From the NCBI GenBank assembly GCA_049647265.1, contig JBARXJ010000071.1, forward strand, positions 142,039-206,038: a DNA stretch of 64,000 bases, in the 5' to 3' direction. Origin of the DNA: JAAURB01 sp049647265. GTDB taxonomy: Bacteria; Cyanobacteriota; Cyanobacteriia; Cyanobacteriales; Microcoleaceae. This document shows, one piece after another, positions 16,466 through 24,636 of this stretch (positions are counted from its first letter, which is position 1; each line of letters begins with the position of its first letter). The notes beneath the pieces were generated by a model that ran no database searches, was not told where the DNA came from, and was given only the letters and a program-made list of their open reading frames with translations. Both the position numbers and the translations under genes were made by a program.

Positions 16466-18028
16466 ATGACACTACATTACGACCTGATTATTATTGGTGC
16501 TGGCGCTGGCGGCGGTACTTTAGCTTATGCCCTTGCTTCGACTGGAAAACGAATTTTAATCCTTGAAAGAGGAGGATATTTACCGCGTGAACAAGAGAAT
16601 TGGAACCCGACCGCAGTCTTCTTAGAACAACGTTATACGACTCAAGAAAAATGGTTTGATCGCAACCAACAAAGCTTTACACCCGAAATCCATTACGGAG
16701 TGGGTGGAAACACCAAACTTTATGGGGCAGCTTTGCAAAGAATGCGGGCAGAAGACTTTGGAGAATTACAACATTATGATGGAGTTTCTCCGGCTTGGCC
16801 GTTTCCTTATGAGGAATTTGAAAGCTATTATACCCGTGCAGAAAGCCTTTATAAAATACATGGAGAACGAGGAGAAGATCCAACAGAACCCCCGGCATCG
16901 GCGGAATATCCCTTCCCACCTATTAAACATGAACCTCGCATTCAAGAAGTAGCTGATGGGCTTAAAGATCGTGGTTTAAACCCTTTTCATATTACACTCG
17001 CCGTAGATCGCGATCCAGTAAATCCTCAAAATAGTCCTTGTATTCGTTGTGCCACCTGCGATCCTTATCCTTGTTTAATTAATGGTAAATGTGATGCCCA
17101 AGTGACTTGTGTTGATCCCGCATTAGAATATGATAATGTGACGATACAATTGAATGCGAAAGTTACTCAATTAATTACAGATAGTGATGGCAAAACCATT
17201 AAACAAGTAGAAGCTGAAATAGACGGACAAACCCAACACTTTACCGGGGATATTGTCGTTGTTGCTTGTGGGGCGATTAATTCGGCTAAATTGTTATTAA
17301 AATCGGCAAACGATCGACATCCCAATGGCTTAGGAAACTCTTCTGGTTTACTCGGACGCAACTTAATGTTGCACAATCATACCGCTTTAATTGCAGTTTC
17401 TCATAAACCTAATCCGACTGCTTTTCAGAAGACATTAGCGGTAACAGACTATTACTTCAAAGGGCCACAACAAGATTATCCTTTAGGACAAATTCAGCTC
17501 ACAGGGAAAGCGGTTTGGCAGCGTTTAAAACACATGGCAGATGAGGAAATGCCTCAACCTGTTTTAGAATATATTGCCGATCATTCAGTGGATTTCTGGG
17601 TAACAAATGAGGATATTCCTCGTCCTGAAAATCGAGTGAGTGTTAATTCTAAAGGGGAAATTACAGTTGATTTTACCCGGAATAATCTGAAACCCCATCG
17701 AGAGTTAGTCAGCGTTTTAGAACAACATCTCAAACAGCTAGACTTTTATATGTTCTGGACAAAACAAATACCCATTAGTGCAGTCTGGCATCAAGGCGGT
17801 ACTTGTGTATTTGGTACCGATCCTGAAACCAGCGTACTCGATATTAATTGTCGTAGTCATGATGTTGAGAATTTATATGTTGTCGATGCTAGTTTCTTCC
17901 CTTCAATGGGGGCAGTTAACCCCACTTTAACGATTATTGCCAATACATTACGAGTGGCAGATCATCTGAAAGAAAAAATGGGTTCAGTTGAAAATGTGTC
18001 TTTTGATAGTAGATTAGTGACGGCTTAA
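16466..18028 (+). CDS. GMC-family FAD oxidoreductase
   Basis: The 520-residue flavoprotein has the GMC fold: FAD-binding IIIGAGAGGGTLAYAL and LERGG at the N-terminus, YGVGGNTKLYGAA, and the C-terminal active-site blocks with His in AVWHQGGTC and Asn in GAVNPTLTI. The family oxidises alcohols or related substrates; the substrate is unknown. Residues 192-215 hold six closely spaced cysteines (PCIRCATCDPYPC, then GKCDAQVTC), as if binding a metal cluster, which is unusual for GMC enzymes. I use the ATG at 16466 because the FAD motif begins directly after it; a TTG 45 bases upstream is less likely. Spacing and neighbours suggest co-transcription with the Rieske reductase and the SDR. Confidence 0.87.
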   Translation: MTLHYDLIIIGAGAGGGTLAYALASTGKRILILERGGYLPREQENWNPTAVFLEQRYTTQEKWFDRNQQSFTPEIHYGVGGNTKLYGAALQRMRAEDFGELQHYDGVSPAWPFPYEEFESYYTRAESLYKIHGERGEDPTEPPASAEYPFPPIKHEPRIQEVADGLKDRGLNPFHITLAVDRDPVNPQNSPCIRCATCDPYPCLINGKCDAQVTCVDPALEYDNVTIQLNAKVTQLITDSDGKTIKQVEAEIDGQTQHFTGDIVVVACGAINSAKLLLKSANDRHPNGLGNSSGLLGRNLMLHNHTALIAVSHKPNPTAFQKTLAVTDYYFKGPQQDYPLGQIQLTGKAVWQRLKHMADEEMPQPVLEYIADHSVDFWVTNEDIPRPENRVSVNSKGEITVDFTRNNLKPHRELVSVLEQHLKQLDFYMFWTKQIPISAVWHQGGTCVFGTDPETSVLDINCRSHDVENLYVVDASFFPSMGAVNPTLTIIANTLRVADHLKEKMGSVENVSFDSRLVTA

Positions 18029-18069
18029 AACTTGACAATAAAAAATTGAAAAATTAAGGAGGATTTATT

Positions 18070-18939
18070 ATGCAAACTGAAGAATTTCGTCCAACTCCTG
18101 ATGAAATTCCAGGACAAAAGTTAGATTATCCCGCTTCCCAGGAAGATATGGTTCCTCAACCGGATAGTGATTTATCCAACTATAAACCGGCTGGAAAACT
18201 AATTGGAAAAGTTGCCTTTATTACCGGGGGAGATTCTGGAATTGGTCGGGCTGTTGCCATTGCCTATGCCATGGAAGGGGCAGATGTGGCTATTCTTTAT
18301 CTTCATAATGATAAAGATGCAGAAGTGACTCAAAAAGCGGTAGAATCTAAAGGTCAGCAATGCCTTGTAATTAAAGGAGATGTGCGAGACTTTGAAGCTT
18401 GTCAAACCGCAATTGAACAAATTATTCAACAATTCGGTCATCTGGATATTCTGATTAATAATGCGGCTTATCAGATGACTCAGAAGAAGTTTGAGGATAT
18501 CACGATAGAACAATTCCGCAATACAATAGAAACCAATGTTTTCGGTTATTTCTATATGGTAAAAGCGGCTTTACCTCACCTCAAAGAAGGGGATGCCATT
18601 ATCAATACCGGCAGTATTGTCGGTAAAATGGGTAAAGGAATGCTAGTTGATTATGCCACCAGTAAAGGAGCCGTTCATACCTTTACAAAATCTCTGGCGC
18701 AGAATTTAGGCGATCGCAAAATCCGAGTTAATTCTGTAGTACCTGGCCCCGTTTGGACACCCAATATCCCCGCCACAATGCCCATCGAAAAAGTCGATAA
18801 TTATGACACGGATGGCATTATGGAAAGAGCCGCCCAACCGGAAGAATTAGCCCCTGCTTATGTATTTCTCGGATCTTCAGATAGTAGCTTTGTCACCGGA
18901 GCATTATACGATGTTACGGGCGGACAGCTTGCGGCTTAG
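18070..18939 (+). CDS. Short-chain dehydrogenase (YhdF/general-stress type)
   Basis: The 289-residue SDR has an N-terminal extension rich in Pro, Gln and Asp (IPGQKLDYPASQEDM) typical of the YhdF/YhxC stress subgroup. A classical Rossmann core follows: TGGDSGIGRAVAIAYA, NNAAYQ, catalytic Ser in GSIVG and YATSK, and the C-terminal VTGGQL. NADP(H) or NAD(H) reduction of a small carbonyl is expected; the substrate is not known. It has the best ribosome site in the block (AAGGAGG ten bases before ATG), lies 41 bp after the GMC gene and is followed by a strong terminator, so it closes the operon. Confidence 0.92.
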   Translation: MQTEEFRPTPDEIPGQKLDYPASQEDMVPQPDSDLSNYKPAGKLIGKVAFITGGDSGIGRAVAIAYAMEGADVAILYLHNDKDAEVTQKAVESKGQQCLVIKGDVRDFEACQTAIEQIIQQFGHLDILINNAAYQMTQKKFEDITIEQFRNTIETNVFGYFYMVKAALPHLKEGDAIINTGSIVGKMGKGMLVDYATSKGAVHTFTKSLAQNLGDRKIRVNSVVPGPVWTPNIPATMPIEKVDNYDTDGIMERAAQPEELAPAYVFLGSSDSSFVTGALYDVTGGQLAA

Positions 18940-18970
18940 TTTTTAAAAACTAAAAAGTAATAATACTGAT

Positions 18971-19015
18971 AATCTATCTAAGTTTACGATCATAAGCTTG
19001 GATAGATTGTTTTTT
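18971..19015 (+). terminator. Terminator closing the redox block
   Basis: Arms AATCTATC and GATAGATT, extended inward by AAG/CTT across one bulge on each side, form a long stem followed by GTTTTTTA. It lies 31 bp after the SDR stop codon. Confidence 0.88.
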
Positions 19016-19048
19016 ATTAAGTTAACCTCAATTCGATCAGATCTCCCC

Positions 19049-19230
19049 TGCCCTTTAACCTCTCCCTAGCCCTTTAACCTCTCCCTAGCCCTCTCACCTC
19101 TCCCTAACCCTCCCAGGAGGGGAGAGGGAACAATTGGTCTCCCCCTTGTAGGGGGATGTGGTCGGGGGTGGAGAGGGAACGAATGGTCTTCCCCTTGTAG
19201 GGGGATGTGGTCGGGGGTTAGAGAGGGAAT
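19049..19230. repeat. Tandem intergenic repeat cluster
   Basis: Two copies of a 19-bp unit (CCCTTTAACCTCTCCCTAG) are followed by a C-rich stretch. After these come two tandem copies of a unit of about 55 bp containing CCCCTTGTAGGGGGATGTGG and TCGGGGGT, each with a GAGAGGGAA flank. These are the C/G-rich intergenic repeats common in cyanobacterial genomes. The stretch lies downstream of both the SDR and the convergent metallopeptidase gene. Confidence 0.75.
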
Positions 19231-19298
19231 TTGTGTCTGTGCATAACTATTTATACAGTGGAGGGGTTTTTTCTAATTGTTGCGATCGCACATTAAAT

Positions 19299-20159
19299 TT
19301 AAAGCGTCTCGACAGCAAATGTATTACATTGATCGACATCTCCGGTTTGAATGCCGATGCCAAACCACCGCACTCGCTGAGCAGAGCTACCATGGGTAAA
19401 AGAGTCTGGCACAACGTAACCTTGAGCTTTTTGTTGTAAACGGTCGTCTCCAATACTACTGGCTGCATTGAGGGCTTCTTCGATATCACCTTGTTCTAAA
19501 ATTTGCCGTTGATCCTCAGCATGATGCGCCCAAACCCCCGCAAAACAATCCGCTTGTAACTCTTGACGCACCGATAATTGATTCGCTTGGGTTTTACTCA
19601 CCTGACGTTTTAGCGATAGCACCTGCTGGGAAATGCCTAACAACCTTTGAACATGATGACCCACTTCATGGGCAATGACATAAGCTTGAGCAAAATCTCC
19701 TGGAGCATTATAGCGATATTTTAAATCTTGATAAAAACTCAGGTCAATATAAATTTTTTGGTCAGCAGGGCAGTAAAATGGGCCAGCAGCGGCTTGAGCG
19801 TATCCACAAGCGGATTGAACCGCACCCGAAAATAACACTAAAGTCGGTTCACGGTAGTTTTTGCCCATTTGCCGGAATAAACTGTTCCAGGTATCCTCTG
19901 TATCAGCCAACACCACTGAGACAAACTCTACCAATTGATCTTCTTGTGGAGAACGACGAGTGGCTGTGGTATCTGAATAAGGGGCATTATCAATGGATGC
20001 GGTTTGTTCCAAGACAATACGAGGATCAACCCCAAACAGCATCGCCACCACTGCCATAATTAATACCCCCATTCCCCCGCCGACAGCGACAGTTCCCCGC
20101 CCACTACGACCCCGCCGATCTTCAACATTTTGACTCCGACGACCGAGTTGCCAACGCAT
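19299..20159 (-). CDS. Neutral zinc metallopeptidase (YpfJ family)
   Basis: The 286-residue protein matches the putative neutral zinc metallopeptidase family (YpfJ-like). It has a basic N-terminus, one membrane segment at about residues 28-45 (TVAVGGGMGVLIMAVVAMLFG), and a periplasmic domain with the zincin motif HEVGHHVQ and downstream LQADCFAGVWAH, in which Glu/Asp would complete the metal site. Length agrees with the family. The substrate is unknown. It runs against the SDR gene with a repeat cluster between the two 3' ends. Confidence 0.9.
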   Translation of the reverse strand: MRWQLGRRSQNVEDRRGRSGRGTVAVGGGMGVLIMAVVAMLFGVDPRIVLEQTASIDNAPYSDTTATRRSPQEDQLVEFVSVVLADTEDTWNSLFRQMGKNYREPTLVLFSGAVQSACGYAQAAAGPFYCPADQKIYIDLSFYQDLKYRYNAPGDFAQAYVIAHEVGHHVQRLLGISQQVLSLKRQVSKTQANQLSVRQELQADCFAGVWAHHAEDQRQILEQGDIEEALNAASSIGDDRLQQKAQGYVVPDSFTHGSSAQRVRWFGIGIQTGDVDQCNTFAVETL

Positions 20160-20665
20160 AAATAACCCTCCGCTATCCTGGATAAATTTAACTTTAAGAT
20201 TAATTTGTGGTCATTTTATCGAACTACAGTGATTTCTTGAAGTATCAATAGATAGATTTTTGTTAATCAGATATATTAAGTCAAATCCTTGTTTCCTTAA
20301 CACAGATTAGGTTTTGCCAGTTTTCAAATTTGCTTAAACTTCGGTTCATACACAAAATTTAATCTTATATTAATATAACATTGAAGTTGCTATTAACGAA
20401 GGGGTGGCGATCTGGGTTTATATCTGCGGGTTTATTTTCTGATGTCACCAAATGGGTGGAAGCATTTTATATTTGACAATCATTTCTCTCCTAAGGAACA
20501 GGACAAATAAAAGGAATTCATGATAGTTTATGGATCAATTGAAGTCAAAAATATAGTACAAATTTTGTTAGTGCTGACTCACGTTAAAGCTGCTTGTTAG
20601 ACTCGATTTCAATAAAATACTAGCAAATAGAATTTTATCATACTCAGATCAACAGAGGAAAATAG
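20160..20665. other. Divergent intergenic region
   Basis: This 500-bp AT-rich gap lies between the divergent metallopeptidase and the small 72-residue gene. I see no gene, tRNA, strong palindrome or terminator in it. A ribosome site (AGAGGAA) sits at its right end before the small gene. Confidence 0.4.
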
Positions 20666-20884
20666 ATGACAACGATATTTTTACAAACGAAAGACACTGG
20701 AAAATTAGTACAAATTGAAGATCTTCAAACCCTAGCCGATCCCAATAAAGCTCAAGTTTCTGGTAGACTTCAGGCAGGGGAAGAAGAACAACCTTCAGAA
20801 GCCATGGATAAAAATCAATTGCTTTTCCCTTCAGGAGAAGCCCTACCTCAATGTTGGTTAGATGTAAATTATCGCCAAGCTTAA
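20666..20884 (+). CDS. Small hypothetical protein
   Basis: This 72-residue acidic, soluble protein begins at an ATG preceded by AGAGGAA at a good distance. It reads as a real coding sequence (LQTKDTGKLVQIEDLQTLADP, later LLFPSGEALPQCWLDVNYRQA) with a compact mixed structure, no membrane segment and one Cys. I do not recognise the family. It lies 187 bp upstream of the two-component regulator gene on the same strand, but a link is not shown. Confidence 0.55.
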   Translation: MTTIFLQTKDTGKLVQIEDLQTLADPNKAQVSGRLQAGEEEQPSEAMDKNQLLFPSGEALPQCWLDVNYRQA

Positions 20885-21071
20885 TTTTTTTAGCTGATGG
20901 CTCATTGTTACAGAACTGCTTTTATAATTTATTGTCCTGCTGTAATACTTTCAACTGAGCGATGTATTGCAGCATCTTTTATAGAAATTCCCAAAATCTG
21001 GTGTAATATAATAATTTGCTGTTCAATACAGAAACAGTCAATATAATTCCTTGTGTTCTCTTGTAACACCC

Positions 21072-21782
21072 ATGAAAATTCTAATTATTGAAGACGATTG
21101 GGAAATTGCCCGCCTCATTCAACAAACCTTAGAAACAGAAGGTTTTGCTTGTGAAGTTGCCCACGACGGTTGGGCTGGTTTAGAAAGATTTCAGCAACAA
21201 CAACCGGATTTAATTGTTCTAGATTTAATGTTACCCGGTTTAGATGGTTTAGAAGTCTGCGCCCGCATCCGACAGCAACCGGGAAATCTCGATCCTTATA
21301 TTTTAATGTTAACAGCAAAAGGAGAAGAAATTGATCGGGTAATAGGGCTTTCAACTGGGGCAGATGATTATTTAGTAAAACCTTTTAGTCCCCGCGAATT
21401 AGTGGCTCGTGTGAGGGCATTATTACGGCGGAGTTTACGCCATGGCGGACAAGCACAAACCCTTCAACGCACGGCTCATTTTACCATTGATTTAGACCAA
21501 CATACGGCCTGCCGTCACAGCGAAACCAATCCTTCAGAATTACTGGATTTATCCCCTTTAGAATTCAAGCTATTAATCAGTTTAATGGAATCTCCGGGGC
21601 GAGTTTGGAACCGTACCCAATTAATTGATCGGTTGTGGGGAAATGACTTTTTTGGAGATGAACGAGTGGTGGATACTCATGTCGCCCGTTTACGAAAAAA
21701 AATTGAACCTGACCCAAGCCATCCCCAGTTTATCAAAACCGTTGTGGGAACAGGATATAAATTTGAGGATGAATCCGTCTAA
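21072..21782 (+). CDS. OmpR-family response regulator
   Basis: The 236-residue regulator has a receiver domain (MKILIIEDDWEIARLI, phospho-acceptor Asp in LIVLDLMLPG near residue 51, Thr in LMLTAKG, Lys in LVKPFSP) and a C-terminal winged-helix DNA-binding domain (LSPLEFKLLISLMESPG ... VDTHVARLRKKI ... GTGYKF). The ATG at 21072 puts the receiver motif directly at the N-terminus; an in-frame TTG seven codons earlier is unlikely. Its stop codon overlaps the kinase start by one base, so the pair is translationally coupled. The overall pattern resembles BaeR/RppA-like regulators; target genes are unknown. Confidence 0.94.
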   Translation: MKILIIEDDWEIARLIQQTLETEGFACEVAHDGWAGLERFQQQQPDLIVLDLMLPGLDGLEVCARIRQQPGNLDPYILMLTAKGEEIDRVIGLSTGADDYLVKPFSPRELVARVRALLRRSLRHGGQAQTLQRTAHFTIDLDQHTACRHSETNPSELLDLSPLEFKLLISLMESPGRVWNRTQLIDRLWGNDFFGDERVVDTHVARLRKKIEPDPSHPQFIKTVVGTGYKFEDESV

Positions 21783-22888
21783 TGCCAAAATATCAGCCAA
21801 AATTTAATGTGCGATCGCGTTTATTTTTCTCTCATTTATTTGTCATGTGTGTGGGGTTAGCCAGCTTTATTTTAATTAGTAAAGTCTATTCGCCTCGCTT
21901 ATTTATTTTACAACTTGAACGCATGGAAAATACGCGATTTTTTAATACTCGTTCAGTCCGAACTTATCTGGTACAGGGGTTTGAAGCCACTTGGAATCGG
22001 AGTACATTTTGGTCAGTGATTGTGGGGGCTACAGCAGCGGGTTTCTTGAGTTATTGGGTGGCACGATGGATCACTCAGCCACTGATGCAAATGAAACAAA
22101 TTACTCAAAGTTTTGCGGCGGGAAATCTACAACAACGAATGGCAAGAAATCAAATTCCAGAACTCGATCAACTCTGTACCAGTTTTAATCGAATGGCGGA
22201 TAGTATTCAAGGGATTGAACAGCGGCGACGAGAATTAATTAGTGATATGACTCATGAACTGAGGACTCCTTTAACCGTCGTTCGAGGGTATTTAGAAGAA
22301 TTAGCAGAAGGTAGAATTGAGCCGTCTTCTGAGACTTATGACAAACTGATTCGAGAAACCCGACGCTTAGAACGGTTAGTCAATGATTTACAAGAACTTT
22401 CAAAAGCAGAAGCGGGATATTTACCGATTAATTTAAAACCGCATTATTTACGTCCTTTATTACAATCTTTAGTCGAACGATTTAGCGATCAGTTATTAGA
22501 AGATGGGCCGAATTTAAGATTAGATTGCCCTCAGCGTTTACCTTTAGTTTTGATGGATTTAGATCGGACTGAACAAATTTTAGTGAATCTGATTGGTAAT
22601 GCAATTCGTTATACGCCAACAGGATCAATTACTGTCAAAGTGTGGGTCAATTTTCCCTTGATTTGGATCGCAGTGATTGATACAGGAATTGGAATTCGTG
22701 AAACAGATTTACCTCATGTTTTTGAACGGTTTTGGCGGGCAGAACATTCCCGAAATCGTCACTCAGGCGGAACTGGAATTGGTTTGGCGATCGCCCGGCG
22801 TTTAGTGGAACTTCAAGGGGGTAAAATTGAAGTCAAAAGTCAACTTAATCACGGCAGTACGTTTCAGTTTTGTTTACCCTTAGCTTAA
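21782..22888 (+). CDS. Two-component sensor histidine kinase
   Basis: The 368-residue kinase has an N-terminal membrane segment (about 17-35), a short external loop, a second segment (about 74-95), HAMP (WITQPLMQMKQI), HisKA with the phospho-His in THELRTPLTVVRG, and an HATPase_c domain with NLIGNAIRYTP, DTGIGI and GGTGIGLAIARRL. All motifs are intact. The sensor loop is only about 40 residues, so the signal is probably sensed in or near the membrane. It is translationally coupled to the preceding OmpR-type regulator, its obvious partner, and a cupin gene follows after 9 bp. Confidence 0.94.
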   Translation: MPKYQPKFNVRSRLFFSHLFVMCVGLASFILISKVYSPRLFILQLERMENTRFFNTRSVRTYLVQGFEATWNRSTFWSVIVGATAAGFLSYWVARWITQPLMQMKQITQSFAAGNLQQRMARNQIPELDQLCTSFNRMADSIQGIEQRRRELISDMTHELRTPLTVVRGYLEELAEGRIEPSSETYDKLIRETRRLERLVNDLQELSKAEAGYLPINLKPHYLRPLLQSLVERFSDQLLEDGPNLRLDCPQRLPLVLMDLDRTEQILVNLIGNAIRYTPTGSITVKVWVNFPLIWIAVIDTGIGIRETDLPHVFERFWRAEHSRNRHSGGTGIGLAIARRLVELQGGKIEVKSQLNHGSTFQFCLPLA

Positions 22889-22897
22889 CTTGTGGTC

Positions 22898-23269
22898 ATG
22901 TCTAAAAATACTGTAACTTATTGGAATGTTTTAGCGCCAGAATATCAGGAACAATGGGAAGAAATTCCGGGTTCAAATGGAATGCTTCAACAAATTACTT
23001 TAGCAATTGATGAGGTTAGTGGTGATTATACTCGATTAACTCGTTTTAAAGCAGGTGCTAATACTGCGTCTATGGGTGCAAAATCTCACAATTATCCAGA
23101 AGAAATTTACATTATTTCAGGTACACTTTACGATCAAGCCTTTGATTTATGGTTACAACCGGGACATTACGCCAGTCGTCCTCCGGGTGAAGTTCATGGC
23201 CCTTTTTATGCAAAAACAGATTGTGTTGTGCTGGAATGTTCTTATCCGAGTCAAGCTCGTCAAATTTAA
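22898..23269 (+). CDS. Cupin-domain protein
   Basis: The 123-residue protein is a single cupin barrel. The first conserved block is SHNYPEEIYIISGTLYD and the second is PGEVHGPFYAKTDCVVLE, with His and Glu side chains suitable for a metal. It resembles the ChrR-like or dioxygenase-like small cupins. I start at ATG 22898 (MSKNTVTYW) rather than a GTG two codons before. It follows the sensor kinase by 9 bp and is likely in the same transcript, so it may belong to the pathway the two-component pair controls. The substrate is unknown. Confidence 0.82.
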   Translation: MSKNTVTYWNVLAPEYQEQWEEIPGSNGMLQQITLAIDEVSGDYTRLTRFKAGANTASMGAKSHNYPEEIYIISGTLYDQAFDLWLQPGHYASRPPGEVHGPFYAKTDCVVLECSYPSQARQI

Positions 23270-23406
23270 CCAAACCGTTTAGTCTAGGACAGAAATTTTA
23301 GCCCACCCTAACAAATACTCGAGGATACCCTTCTTTTTAACTCGCTACGTGAGAAGGAAGTGGTCTACAATTAACGGGGGTTTAAATCCCCCCTATTTTC
23401 AAACTT

Positions 23407-23441
23407 CTTCCGTCTTCCGTCTTCCGTCTTCCGTCTTCCTT
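23407..23441. repeat. Heptanucleotide tandem repeat (STRR)
   Basis: The unit CTTCCGT is present four times in tandem plus a partial copy, ending just before the stop codon of the minus-strand GNAT gene. It is an STRR of the kind typical of filamentous cyanobacteria. Confidence 0.8.
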
Positions 23442-23446
23442 CGGGT

Positions 23447-23959
23447 TTAAGACAATGTCCGAATCATAGAAATCGACTGAGGATGATATCCTAATTTTTG
23501 ATAAAGATTGAGGGCAGGTTGATTTTGTACAAAAACCTGTAAACTAATTTTGCGATCGCCGCGTTGTTTTGTCCACTGTTCAGCATGACGAACTAGGGCT
23601 GTGGCGATACCTTGACGGCGGTGTGACGGCATCACATACAACAGGAAAATATGAGTCATGCGATCGCCAACGACTTGATCGATCGCGTTTCCTAACCACA
23701 AACCGGCAACGGGTGTAACAGAGTTGAGATGGGGTAAACTGAACGGTTGAGGAGTGGGGTGTTGCGATCGCACATCGACCCACCATAACGGTGTAGCCGC
23801 CGAAAAATACCGTTCTACCGTATCAGCTAAATGACTAAAATCTTGCCCAGGATACAATTCCTCATAGGTCAGATGCATAAACTTTAGCAGTAATGCCCGG
23901 TCTAAACCTGAACCCTGGCGCAGTTCGTAACCTGGAGTCAATTCGCGATCCGTCCTCAT
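23447..23959 (-). CDS. GNAT-family N-acetyltransferase
   Basis: The 170-residue protein is a GNAT acetyltransferase, expected to transfer acetyl from acetyl-CoA to an amine. The acetyl-CoA motif is visible as HIFLLYVMPSHRRQGIATALVRHAEQ, with the R/Q-x-x-G-x-G/A core, followed by ISLQVFVQNQPALNLYQKLGY, the usual motif B. The substrate cannot be told. Its start lies 9 bp after the stop codon of a 50-residue membrane micro-protein gene on the same strand, so the two are probably co-transcribed. Confidence 0.88.
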   Translation of the reverse strand: MRTDRELTPGYELRQGSGLDRALLLKFMHLTYEELYPGQDFSHLADTVERYFSAATPLWWVDVRSQHPTPQPFSLPHLNSVTPVAGLWLGNAIDQVVGDRMTHIFLLYVMPSHRRQGIATALVRHAEQWTKQRGDRKISLQVFVQNQPALNLYQKLGYHPQSISMIRTLS

Positions 23960-23968
23960 GCTGCTGGC

Positions 23969-24121
23969 TTAACTGGCTGAAGTTGGATATTCTATTTCAC
24001 CCATCGGCGCAGGTGCAGCCATGTCACTGGGGAGGAAAATTCGGGCGCTAACGGCGGCTAACGCGACTAAAAAGATCAACAAAACAATGAAAGGAGCGAT
24101 ATACTGACGAAAAAAAGCCAT
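23969..24121 (-). CDS. Micro membrane protein (50 aa), paralogue 1
   Basis: An ATG-started 50-residue reading frame encodes MAFFRQYIAPFIVLLIFLVA followed by a short polar tail rich in Ala and Pro. Residues about 8-30 form one membrane helix. Its N-terminal 18 residues match the 28-residue product encoded 153 bp upstream (24274-24360), sharing M-x-FF-x-QYIAP-x-IVL-x-I. The 42-bp leaders are also alike. It is 9 bp upstream of the GNAT gene. I do not recognise the family; single-helix proteins of this size are often subunits of photosynthetic or respiratory complexes. No clear Shine-Dalgarno is present. Confidence 0.7.
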   Translation of the reverse strand: MAFFRQYIAPFIVLLIFLVALAAVSARIFLPSDMAAPAPMGEIEYPTSAS

Positions 24122-24152
24122 AGAAAGTTGTAACAGACTGAATGCCTCTAAA

Positions 24153-24163
24153 ATTGTAACGTT
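24153..24163 (-). promoter_or_regulatory. Shared leader element of micro-protein gene 1
   Basis: The 11-mer AACGTTACAAT (minus strand) ends 32 bases before the ATG, so its 5' end is 42 bases upstream. The identical 11-mer stands at the same distance from the second micro-protein ATG (24392-24402). Both leaders also share GCATTCA a few bases further on. It may be a promoter or operator element, or simply ancestry of the duplication. Confidence 0.5.
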
Positions 24164-24273
24164 ATATGATCGTTTTTTTACAAGCTTTGTCTAAAGATAC
24201 AGAGTAGATAGGTGAAGTGGGTTATCAAATTAGGGTGTATTACACTGATTTAGTTCAGCTCATCAACAGTGCT

Positions 24274-24360
24274 TCAGATCATAAAAATGAGACCCATCAA
24301 CAGAAACAGAATGATAAACAACACAATCAGAGGAGCGATATATTGATCAAAGAAACTCAT
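24274..24360 (-). CDS. Micro membrane protein (28 aa), paralogue 2
   Basis: An ATG-started reading frame of only 28 residues opens with MSFFDQYIAPLIVLFIILF and is almost entirely one membrane helix. Conservation of M-x-FF-x-QYIAP-x-IVL with the neighbouring 50-residue product, together with synonymous-type differences between the two DNA copies, argues that both are translated. The leader element AACGTTACAAT lies at exactly the same distance as in the paralogue. It lacks the C-terminal tail of paralogue 1. The family is unknown to me. Confidence 0.65.
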   Translation of the reverse strand: MSFFDQYIAPLIVLFIILFLLMGLIFMI

Positions 24361-24391
24361 AATAGTTTATTAATGAATGCACCTGCTTCAG

Positions 24392-24402
24392 ATTGTAACG
24401 TT
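24392..24402 (-). promoter_or_regulatory. Shared leader element of micro-protein gene 2
   Basis: This is the second copy of AACGTTACAAT, with its 5' end 42 bases upstream of the ATG at 24360, the same spacing as in the first copy. See the paralogue at 24153-24163. Confidence 0.5.
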
Positions 24403-24636
24403 CTCTTTTATTCGTTCATAAAAGTTTTTGCTGAAAAGGGGTAAAATCCCGGATATTAGGGGGAAGGAATTGATCCACCCACTTACTGTTACATCGAATT
24501 TATAACGAGTCATATACAAAATGTTATGTTGTCTTCTCCGCTACCAACTCCCCTTTTTCTGCTAGTCAATATAATTGCTGATGATTTATATTAGGAAAGC
24601 CATTTTGAAGTTGTCGTTATTGATTATTTAAAGGAT

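Noticed and set aside
19158..19439. 93-codon plus-strand frame downstream of the SDR gene
   Set aside because: It starts in the tandem intergenic repeat and continues antisense to the metallopeptidase gene, whose zinc motif and family match are clear.
24217..24444. 75-codon plus-strand frame over the micro-protein genes
   Set aside because: Its product is polar and low in complexity, has no ribosome site, and lies antisense to the better supported 28-codon paralogue with its conserved leader.
24480..24636. Zur box before the CobW-type gene
   Set aside because: A TGATAAT/ATTATCA-type dyad would support zinc control, but none was evident.
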